The translations under genes and the position numbers were made by a program. Of a stretch of DNA of 64,000 nt, positions 21,532 through 30,620 are shown in pieces. How positions within the stretch are numbered: the stretch's first letter is position 1; every line of letters begins with the position of its first letter. The notes under the pieces were generated by a model. The model had not been told where the DNA came from and ran no database searches. It saw only the letters and a program-made list of their open reading frames with translations. This DNA is from Helichrysum umbraculigerum (Eukaryota > Streptophyta > Magnoliopsida > Asterales > Asteraceae), in the NCBI GenBank assembly GCA_949592205.1, contig CATIUR010000005.1, positions 134,685,277-134,749,276 on the forward strand. Direction: 5' to 3'.

Positions 21532-22038
21532 AAGAAAATTTCGTCCCGAAATTTCGTGTGAAGCCGTGATCGCGTGGGGTCTGGGGAGAAATGTATGTAA
21601 GAGAAATCTGTCAAATAGATTGTAGACATACCATGTCTATGACGGAGTTGAATGGCAGTCATTCCATGACTGTGTCGGGGTTTGTCATAGTAGCCGGATC
21701 ACCGACTATTTCGTTTGTTTATGTTGTTGTTTATGTCGTGGTTACAAGTAACCGTTTACGTGGTAGTTCATCCGGGACTAGTTAGCTGTCACGAGGTGAC
21801 CGTTTGGTGAGTAGTCCTATCAGGACTAAGAGGTTGGTAAACGTTCAGTCAATTAGTCTGCTGAAAGCAAACTTTGAGTCTCATGGGGCCTAGGTTAACT
21901 AGCCTTATGATGCGCTCGACATTAAGTCGATAAAGTGATATCAAGTAGTAAGAAGTACACGCTCAATGTAAACAAAGACCGAAGGGTTATGTTTTCGAGG
22001 AAGGATGTACCTACATCATTGTTGGAGGTTCGTTCGGT
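21532..22038. other. non-coding region between gag and 3' LTR
   Basis: About 500 bases where an autonomous relative would carry pol. No protease, reverse transcriptase or integrase motif was found on either strand. Confidence 0.7.
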
Positions 22039-23010
22039 TCATTCAGAGCCGATGAGGTGGATTTTGCGTTTCTTTGGGCAATCCTTCTTGTAGTGTCCGG
22101 GTTCTTTACATTTGAAGCATAACCTTTGAGAGTCGGGATTCGCAGGGACTCTGCAATCCCAGATTTTGTGTCCGTATCGTTGGCATCTTTCACAGGGTAA
22201 GCCGCATGAACCATCATGATGACGTTTACAGCCGTGACAAAATGGTTTATTCCCCGCATAGCGTCGTTTTTCGCTAGGTTCGGTGGCGTAGGACCTCAAA
22301 GGTTCGGGTTGATTTGTTGGGTTATGACTAGAGCCGGAACTTACATTCCGTTTTCCTTGGTTGGTTTCAGTTGCACGTGTTTCGTGTCGAACCACTTGTG
22401 CCATGAGTCTGTGGGCCATGCGAATAGCCTTTTCAATAGTAGTGGGTTTGGAGGCGGTGACCATTCCCTCAATTTGCATCGGAAGTCCACCGATGTACCT
22501 TTCGATTCGTTGGCTCTCAGGGTTTACTATGGTTGGGCAAAGGTGAGCTAGTTGCTGAAAACGGTTGGTGTATGTCTCGATGTCGTTGTCTTTTACGGTG
22601 AGGTGCCAAAGTTCGTCCTCAAGTTTGTGGAGTACCTCGCTGGGGCAGTACTTGTCTTTCATGATTCGTTTCAGCTCCTCCCACGGGAGTTCGTGTGCGG
22701 TGTCGATCCCTACAGTTCGGGCGTGGAAATTCCACCAGGTAGAGGCATTATCCTGGAGGGTGTATGTGGCGTACATGACTTTGCAGTCGTCGGAGCAGTT
22801 GCAAATGTAGAATATAGATTCCATCTTCTCGAACCATCGGATTAATCCGACAGCCCCTTCAGTTCCGACAAAGTTTGGTGGTTCGCACCTCAGGAAGTCC
22901 CTAAAGGTACAAGGTTTTGCTTGGTTCCGAGCAGTTAGGGTCGCAGCCACTGCTTGATTAATGATTTGATCACGCTCAGCTTGAGTGAAAATTTGTCGTC
23001 TAGGAGGCAT
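22039..23010 (-). CDS. gag protein (capsid and zinc-knuckle nucleocapsid), 323 aa
   Basis: It starts at MPPRRQ. Capsid (about residues 35-200) shows Ty3 gag features: FVGTEGAVGLIRWFEKMESI, YATYTLQDNASTWWNF, WEELKRIMKDKYCPSEVLHK and FQQLAHLCPTIVNPESQRIE, then YIGGLP. After a basic Ser-rich linker a Cys/His-rich segment (CHGCKRHHDGSC, CERCQRYGHKIWDC) precedes a classical CCHC knuckle CFKCKEPGHYKKDC near residue 305. The protein would form the particle and package RNA. The frame is intact, so it could be expressed. It ends 21 residues or fewer after the knuckle without continuing into protease, unlike a gag-pol frame. Confidence 0.93.
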   Translation of the reverse strand: MPPRRQIFTQAERDQIINQAVAATLTARNQAKPCTFRDFLRCEPPNFVGTEGAVGLIRWFEKMESIFYICNCSDDCKVMYATYTLQDNASTWWNFHARTVGIDTAHELPWEELKRIMKDKYCPSEVLHKLEDELWHLTVKDNDIETYTNRFQQLAHLCPTIVNPESQRIERYIGGLPMQIEGMVTASKPTTIEKAIRMAHRLMAQVVRHETRATETNQGKRNVSSGSSHNPTNQPEPLRSYATEPSEKRRYAGNKPFCHGCKRHHDGSCGLPCERCQRYGHKIWDCRVPANPDSQRLCFKCKEPGHYKKDCPKKRKIHLIGSE

Positions 23011-24567
23011 GATTCTTGAACAAGAATGAAATGATATGTGTGAGATCTTTATTCAAAGATGATAATTATTACAGTGATAAGAATAGTTCACTTGAGTGTC
23101 ATAATGAGCGACATGTGATCCTATGATCATTGGTGTCGAAGTTTTGATTTCATTTGTTGTCGTGTTGATCCTTGTCAAATTGTCATAGATTTCATGTTTT
23201 CTGAGTGTTGTGGCCAATTTGTTTGTAATTTCGAGATGTAGTCGTAATGACGGCTAGACTGTGTTTTTAATGTAGTCAACCAAGACTATGTTGTTGTGAG
23301 ATGTCCTACGGATGATTGTGTAGTACTAGAATACTATGCGGCGATTTATGCCGGTGAGTGTGTGACACCTTCAGTGCCCTATGTGGTGTTGGAGCAGGGT
23401 CCACCAACACAACCCATGTGTGTGGTGACATCATTGTGTATTTATCGATTGAGGCATTATATGTCTAAGTTTGTCGTATATACTTATATGACGTACACGT
23501 AACTATACAAGTATACGTGCATAGTGAGAGTTAGGTGTGGCACCTCGTGTCCAATTAATTAAGTGTATATGTATATATATATATAAGTCGTACATGTAAC
23601 TATAGCAAGTCTACATGCATATTGAGAGTAGCACCTAGTGCTGAAATGCAGTGCCTAAAGCACCGGAGTGTAGTAACAACGTACTGTAATGTAGTGCTAT
23701 CAGCACAGTAATTGAAATACCAATGTATTGTGATTGTAGTACCGAAGTACTATGAAATGCAGCACCACGTGCCGTAATGAAGTGCCCGTGGCACCGTAAT
23801 TGCAGTACCCCTGTACTGTGAGTGTAGCACCAATGTGCCAAAAGCAGTATAAACATACTGTGTAATTGCAGCACCACGTGCTGTGTGTTGAGGTTATGTG
23901 ATTTCCCAAATGTAGCACAAAGGCTAGAATGTAAGTGCCAAGGCACTGAGGTAGTGAATTGATTAATCTAAATGATCAAATTGTGATTTTGATAATTTTT
24001 GTGGGCTTAGTCATCGCTAATCCAATGGTGACCCTTATAGTCAAGATTGAAAAGCTGTCAATTTGTTTTAAATTTCGTGGATGTTTAGCATGTGTGGGTT
24101 TCCATCCCAATAGATAACGTTTATACCTCCTTCCCGAGGTTCAGCGGTAAGTGTGATATTCTCCTATGCGTACATGTGGAGAAAGTGTTGAGTCGCGATA
24201 GTGAGGAAGTTGGCTATGTGCCTCTTCGCAAGTATATGTTGGTACAGCGGAATTGTGTTATATATACACAGTATATATAGATACGTAGAAGTAGTACACA
24301 AGCAAGGCCTATTCATATATACCTACAGTACATATAATAGCCTAGGGTGTCTAGCACATAACAATCAGAGTCAACTAGTGCATTCCTTTTCCAATATAAC
24401 CCCTTTCAGATCTTCCATCATCTTTGTTTAATTGTACATAGTTAGCTACGCTATGTTAAATTAAAATCGTATGATGTAATCCCTGAACCAGTTATACCAA
24501 ATTGGGAATACTGCCTAACGGTCATAGTCTAGGCCCACTAAATGCAACCTAGTTCACTATAACCTTA
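23011..24567 (-). other. 5' leader of the gag-only element
   Basis: About 1.5 kb between primer site and gag start with no convincing ORF. It contains simple TA tracts near 23570 and 24250-24350 and the hairpin array at 23640-23950. Confidence 0.65.
23640..23950. repeat. hairpin array with changing stems in the leader
   Basis: Units of about 27-35 bp, each a short perfect inverted repeat in a similar frame (TG-A-TGTAGT-like spacer). Examples: TAGTAC-CGAA-GTACTA (23737-23752), GTGCC-CGT-GGCAC (about 23782-23794), CAGTAC-CCCT-GTACTG (23803-23818), CAGTAT-AAAC-ATACTG (23845-23860), CAGCAC-CAC-GTGCTG (23869-23883), AGTGCC-AA-GGCACT (about 23934-23947). The arms change together between units. Confidence 0.82.
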
Positions 24568-24580
24568 GGCTCTGATACCA
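24568..24580 (-). other. primer-binding site, initiator tRNA-Met type
   Basis: The minus strand reads TGGTATCAGAGCC, three bases inside the 5' LTR. This is the standard plant iMet primer complement. Confidence 0.92.
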
Positions 24581-24583
24581 ATC

Positions 24584-27500
24584 TGTAACACCCTCAAATT
24601 TCGGGTTGCGGAAGAGGTCGGGTCGGGTGTTACCAAATTAAATATCACAGCATAAGACATATAATGAACGACTCTAAATGAGACGTTTGAAAATAGTTAT
24701 TACATTTCCAAAATAAAAGTTTAAATAGTTGCGAGATCGTAGTAAATTCCAAATACATAATTTGAAAATACAAAGTAAATGCAGAGTGGTCCCAATGTTT
24801 GAAAATATGCGACTCGAGCTAGCCAAATCTTGTAGAAATCCTAATCCTACTGGGCACCTGAGAACACATGCTAAAACGAGTCAGCTATAAAGCTGGTGAG
24901 TTCATAGGATTGTTAGTTGAAAACATAAAGTATAAAACTTTGTATGTTTAGAAACATAGTCCAGAATCCACGATTCTACTTTGTATTAATTTGAAGTTGT
25001 AATCACAAATGTGTATACGCTAGCCGAGGTATCTAATACCTAAATAATAGTGGTATGTACCTAAGTACATAATAATTGAGGCTTTCCGAGCCTGAATACC
25101 TTTCTAGTATTATATAGCTTTAACTGAGTGAGGCAATACATGCCTAAGTTTGAAATCAAGTAATGTATGACCACGTCATATGATGTTTGAGTAATAATTG
25201 GTAGCGTGTTGCATCCAGCAACGTAATCGTAGTCCCACGGACTATTGTTGAGTGTTTATGTTATGTTCGTTACCCGGCTAGCATAAGCTAACCCGAACAT
25301 GTTTGTAAGTTACGTGTGTTCGTTTACCCGGCTAGCATAGCTAACCCGAACATGATCGAGCTAACGGTCTCGCGTGAAAACTCACCGACCCGTTAACTAA
25401 TGTGTGTGGATCACGAGCATAAGCCCGCCCATCCATAGAGTGTATCGCTTTACCGCGAATACGTCCTTGTGCCCACTGCAATACCGTGGCATCGTTTTGT
25501 GCCCACTTTACCGTGGCATCGTTGTGTGTCCCTTCTGGAACATCGTCCACATTGCCCGCAAGCAAAGTATGTAATTGAGCCGGCTGTACAACGACAAGCC
25601 CGACTGGTGAAATGTAGAGCTAGCTATACTACGACAGACCTAGCTAAGTAAGTGAGAGCCAGCCGTACTACGACGCGCCTGACTTGAGTAGTTGTGTTTG
25701 TATGTATGTATGTATGCCAATATGCATATGTAAATTATAAGAAGCACCAAGTGCTTGATATAGTGTATGAGTATATATATATATACATATATAAGTCAAA
25801 TCTACAAACACAAGTAACAGTGTATCATGCCACGCATGAAGTAATATATTGTATCTAAATATGTATGTACAATACTTAGATATAAATTGTAACACATTGA
25901 GCCTGGGTATGAACAGTCATCACCTAGTTGGTTTGCATTGGTATGAAGATCCTATACTAACATTTGTCACTACTGTATACTCCTAGTCTCAGTCTAGCAA
26001 GTATATTTGAAGTCCTTGGTTGTTGTTTACTTAGGTACTATTCCAGTTTAGAAGTCCTGGACGGTATGAGCAGTCGTAGTCCCGAAAGGGAAACTAATCT
26101 TGTAAAAGTCTAGTCGTTGTCCAGTGTAGGTAGAACTAACCAGTTCTAGTATAGTGATAGTATTGTCCCGTGACAATATGGTCAATGGATAGTGATAACT
26201 TAGTCAGGTTATGTAGTGGTAATTGTTTTCCAACAATCTAACAGTGTACGGTTGCAACTTATCTAGGTTAAGTATTGATACTGTCTCAAACAGTATGGTG
26301 GGTGTAATTCCTAAGTATTACACTTTCGTATTACATATAGTAATATAAATAATTGTGAATTATAAAAGTTTATTTATATAATTCGAAGACAGTTATTGAG
26401 CATGTGTTTCACCCCGAAAACAGTAAGACAGTTGAAATAGTGGGGCTATAAAACTCACCTAAGGAGTTTGCGATCCTACGATACGTGTGTTGTCCGAATG
26501 GTAACCTTTGAGTGTCCTAAACACGTGAGGTTATATAAGTACGAGATCAAATAGTCTGACCAAGTAAGTCGTTCGAATGTTTGTTTGTCGCTTGGTATTT
26601 AAAGACCGCGTACGGGGGTTCGGGGGCAGCGCCCCTGATAGCGGGGTCCAAGGGGTGGCAACCCCTGGCGGGGTCCAAGGGGCAGAGCCCCTGGTTGGGG
26701 TCGAGCTGCCAAGTCAGCTTGGAAAATTTTTATTTCTATTATGTTGCTGTAGTGAAAACGCTCTGAAATTCCATTTCGGAGGAAAATTAGGTGGTAAAAT
26801 CTGAGTTCAACACTTAGTGAAATAATAGTTCTGTTTTCTGTTTTTAGCGACACTTGGCTAGTGTCGCTATGGCGACACTTAGTTTTAGTTGGCGACACTG
26901 GGATAGTGTCGCTGGTTCCAAATAGTTAAGAATTCTGGCGACACTTGGTTAGTGTCGCTATAGGCGACACTTCTCAATTTTGGCGTCACTTAAGGAGTGT
27001 CGCTATAGGTAAATCTGATTAAGTAATTCAGCGACACTTAAGTAGTGTCGCTATAAGGGCGACACTTGTCATAGCGACACTTAGGTAGTGTCGCTAGTAC
27101 TGTTTTTGGCACACTAGCGACACTCACGACTGTTCGCCGGAGTTTTAGCCGAAAACGGGTTTTCCGGCCACTTTTTGGTCCAAATCTTTTACCCAACCTA
27201 TATTGGGACATTTTAAGCTTATAGAAACGATAAAAAGTCAAAAACAATGAAAATCGGAGCGTTTCGAGATTTTGTCGGAAACTTACAAGTTTACGCCGGA
27301 GAAATCCGAAAAGGTAGAAACGTAGATCGTGATGAGGTGAATCTTTTCTTCCAAATGAGTTTTGAAATCCGAGGTCGTTTAAAGGTGTTATTTTGCAATT
27401 GTTTGTGGTGGTGGTGGTTTGGGGTTTGAGAGAAAAAGAGAAAGAAAGAAGAAAGAAAGAAATGAGAAGTGAGGTGGGGGGTAGTGACCTCACCTCCTTT

Positions 27501-27734
27501 TTGGGCTGATTTTGATTCCCCGTGTACGCGCTCCGTGCGGTATTCGTTTTCTCAATCGTTATATAAATTTAATGTTTTAAATTTATAATTTTGTTTATAT
27601 AATTTCGTAAATATTTTAAATAAAAATATTTCATTTGAATTACCAAACGCAACTTGGTTATAACTGTTTATAAAAATATAATTATTCAAAGTTTAAATCG
27701 GGCGCGAAAATTGACTTTTTGACTGGGTGTTACA
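24584..27734 (-). repeat. 5' LTR of the gag-only element
   Basis: It is a direct repeat of 18371-21518. A TTTATATAAC motif on the minus strand near 27559-27568 and a CT-rich stretch near 27428-27462 mark a plausible promoter and start. The GCGACACT hairpin array at about 26843-27115 then lies in the transcribed leader. Confidence 0.9.
26843..27115. repeat. GCGACACT/AGTGTCGC inverted-repeat array, 5' LTR copy
   Basis: Same array as at 20628-20895, preserved in order and spacing. It includes GCGACACT-TGGCT-AGTGTCGC and GCGACACT-TAAGT-AGTGTCGC. Confidence 0.85.
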
Positions 27735-29175
27735 GATTGTCCTATCAAAATGGGTCACAGCCTGAAAACACATTTTTTCTTGACTACGAATGGCGATTAG
27801 TTGACGAATCACGTATTTTTTTAGTTTGATTGGATCATTATCCCAAGTCTTGGAACTTAATGGATCAATCTCTTCCTAATGGCACCTGAGAGTACTATTT
27901 GTGGTTACTTAGGCAGCATTCATTGATATTAAAAGTTGCTACTGTACATAGATTATCTCAAGTTGTTTGTCATTTGAAGGTTCTTCGGGTTGTATTAGAT
28001 GAACATTAAGAATCTTATATATCTTCTCTTAGTAGAAAACTTTAGCTCCATGTCAAATCATACTCAACAGCACCTTTCGTTTTCCACTTTCAAGGTCAGT
28101 GCTTCATACCTAATTAGTATTCAAAAATTGCATTTTTTATTGTTGATTTTTGTTTTATTAATTGTGTAAAAATCCCAATGATTACTTTTTTGAAGTAATT
28201 TGATTGGGCTACTTTGAAAATTTGTATTTGGTTACAGAAATAGAACCTAAAGTGTTTGAAGAGGTTTATGATGGTATACTTCACTTTTCCTTTCCAAGTT
28301 AGCTTGACGTTTGAAATAGGAAAATGATCACCACTTAAAACTGGAGAATTGAGATCATAATCTACTAATTACCAGTTTTGGGTCATACACTTCATTTGGT
28401 CTGTTATCCAGAACCAAGGAGGCAAGACTAACATGCTGAAAAATAGGTTTTCTATTTCATGTATCCTTAAACTTTATCATTATTTTAGGTATCCTAAAAC
28501 ACTCTCACTATTTTAGGTATCCTTAAACTCTCACTTTTTGAAGAGGTTTTCTCTTATTGTATTAGCTTCATAATTAAATATATACATTTTTGTTACCGTA
28601 CATGCGTACATGTACGGACTACTTTATCTTGATCATGATCAAGTCGTGGGCTCCTTGCTCCTGCCTAAACCGAATGGCTATGGTCACTAAACGTGATATA
28701 ATCTTTGCTAGATGACTTGGACTTCTTTTGGTTCAGTTTAAAATATTGAATTCAACTGGCTTGACTCATTTCTTTTTAAACAAAGTTAATAAATCCTATT
28801 GATCATTGGAGTTGATAATATAGAGCAAACTATGTTTTTAAGATATATGGGTCGAAATATCCACATGTACATACAAGGGATATATATAATGTTATGAAAT
28901 GGAGTACATGATCAGCAACATTGCACTTATTTTCAGCTGCAATTGCACAAGTTCTGGAACATCTATTAACATCGAAAGTACATTGATGAGAAAGGGAAAA
29001 CCATAATGAATCATCATAGAGCACATTATGTCTTTACAAAGGAACACATCATAGTTGTTACTTTAGAATACAAATATAATCTATTATATATTTAACCAAG
29101 ATAACAAATACTCTTCCACTAAATTATATAGTTTCTTAATGACTAATGCCATTGCAACATTTTTCCAAAGATAAT
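27735..29175. other. non-coding part of the candidate Helitron, with the end of a split exon
   Basis: The first 27-30 bases after the TSD continue the frame begun at 18342 and reach a TGA. The remaining 1.4 kb is AT-rich and shows no recognisable gene, only a near-duplicate TATTTTAGGTATCCT segment at about 28480-28520. Confidence 0.4.
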
Positions 29176-29202
29176 CCCGCGAAGCCGCGGGTTATAAACT
29201 AG
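29176..29202 (+). other. Helitron 3' terminus: hairpin plus CTAG
   Basis: CCCGCG-AAGC-CGCGGG is a perfect 6-bp hairpin, followed by TTATAAA and CTAG, with T at 29203. A GC hairpin a few bases before CTRR is the diagnostic Helitron 3' end. Confidence 0.82.
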
Positions 29203-29324
29203 TTAAAAGATATTAGATCAAAAGTAAAAACTTACCACTTTGAAAATGATCGTTCATCATTGTTCAAATGATAACCTAATTTCTTCATGTCTATATGGTG
29301 CAAATTACTGCAGAAAGGCTAATA

Positions 29325-29605
29325 GCGACCGGTTATATAGTTCATACAGACCGGTATTAGAACCGCTCTCAATGAGGGAGGGCCTTGTTGCTAAATTACA
29401 TAGCGACCGGTTTCAAAACCGGCCTGTTTGATGGTATTTAGACCGGTTCTATCATCGAGACAGGTTAGGATAAAATTAATGGAAAACGTTTATAGACCGG
29501 TTGTTTGTTATCGAGACCGGTTCGTGTTTGTTGAGGATTGTGTCATTGAGACCTGTTTGTGTTTGTTGAGATAAAATAACGTGGGGCAAATAGACCGGTT
29601 ATACA
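29325..29605. repeat. left subterminal AGACCGGT repeats of the CACTA
   Basis: About nine copies of RGACCGGT or one-base variants occur in 280 bp. Such subterminal repeats bind the accessory transposase protein in En/Spm. Confidence 0.78.
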
Positions 29606-29772
29606 AAATGCCTATACGTACGTTTCCAAATGCATGTTTTTATATTTCAGAACCTGATGCGCCATAATTCAAAAGACAAAACCACAAAGCTACTATATTA
29701 CCAAAAAAAATTACATTAACATAAAAGTATATGGTTTTACAATATCACAAGAATATCCAAGATGAAAACACA

Positions 29773-29883
29773 AAAGTTATCCTAATATGTACACTGAACG
29801 TCTTTGTGCCCAGCCTAAAGCCTAAAGGAAAAGTTATCCTAATATATACTCTGAAAGTCTTTGTGCCCAGCCTAAAGGCTAAA
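29773..29883 (+). repeat. two tandem copies of a 55-56 bp unit
   Basis: Copies at 29773-29827 and 29829-29883 share AAAGTTATCCTAATAT and CTTTGTGCCCAGCCTAAA with few differences. No coding role was seen. It lies downstream of the ULP1-containing gene. Confidence 0.75.
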
Positions 29884-30620
29884 GATCCTGAGCTCTTGAT
29901 GGCACGTTCAAGCAAGTTACTACCGACACTCTCCAAGTCCACAACAGAACTATGACTTTGTCCATTCAATCTGTCAAACATAAAAAATAAGATACACATG
30001 AGCATTACTTACCTATCGTAAATCAAGTTTGTGCAGTTAGCGCACCTAAATATTAGGCTAATAATGAACGTAAATAAGTACAAGGTTATAAATAACAAGC
30101 TATAAGTTAACCTAAAATCATCATAGTGTAGGCTTATTTGTTTGGAGAAAACAAACTTCAAGCAAACCGAAACCAAGGGAACAATCCAATGATCCATACA
30201 AGAGAACAACCAAAAAAAGACTCCAGCCTATGAGACGTAAACTAGACGAAGCAAATCATCACCATAACTACAATACAAGGCACAAAACAAACACTAGACT
30301 AAAAGCCAAGCCAAAAACAGAAGCTAAGATCATAAATCTTGACCTAGGATATGCTTATGCATGTGAATAATTATATGCAATGTTATACTTACAAATGATC
30401 AGATAACTATATCAAATACATAATACTTGTCATAATTGGGCAAAAGAATATACCTCCTTAAAAGCGACACATAATATGCCACTGACTAACTATATCTTCT
30501 ATATCCATCACAGATAAGGCACGGTCGTCCCAAGGGATCTATATATTCACAAGAATGACATATAAGGAGTTATTGATTTAACAAATGACATAAACTATAG
30601 GAAAAAAATGAAGTACTTAC
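29884..30620. other. 3' flank of the ULP1-containing gene
   Basis: AT-rich and non-coding apart from short frames. It may hold the 3' UTR or final exon of the minus-strand gene ending near 30621. No motif was recognised. Confidence 0.4.

Larger units (their letters stand above)
18371..27734 (-). mobile_element. gag-only non-autonomous Ty3 LTR retrotransposon (9.4 kb, Tekay-like)
   Basis: LTRs lie at 18371-21518 and 24584-27734 (about 3.15 kb each). A perfect target duplication GATTG is at 18366-18370 and 27735-27739, with termini TGTAACACCC...GGGTGTTACA. On the minus strand the primer site TGGTATCAGAGCC is next to the right LTR and the purine tract ACAGGGGGAGAA next to the left one. The 3.07-kb internal region encodes gag only. 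The inverted CGAAATTTCGGGACGAAATTT segment before the purine tract is also seen in Tekay/Del chromoviruses. By eye the LTRs differ at about 30 positions, the most of the four LTR elements. Confidence 0.92.
162..29202 (+). mobile_element. candidate Helitron carrying gene fragments and nested LTR elements
   Basis: The right end is a typical plant Helitron 3' terminus: a perfect hairpin CCCGCG-AAGC-CGCGGG at 29176-29191, seven bases, then CTAG at 29199-29202, followed by T. The proposed left end is TCTCTATATATATATAT starting at 162 after A161, which fits A/T insertion and the usual TC start but is low-complexity. Inside are plus-strand exon-like pieces with splice-like borders (1211-1435, 1636-1823, 15647-15763, 16483-16599, 16982-17168, 17628-17740, 18342-18370), the usual signature of gene capture. 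Without the two nested LTR elements the body would be about 6.8 kb. No Rep/helicase was seen, so it would be non-autonomous. The 3' end is well supported; the 5' end and the claim that all fragments belong to one Helitron are inference. Confidence 0.5.
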
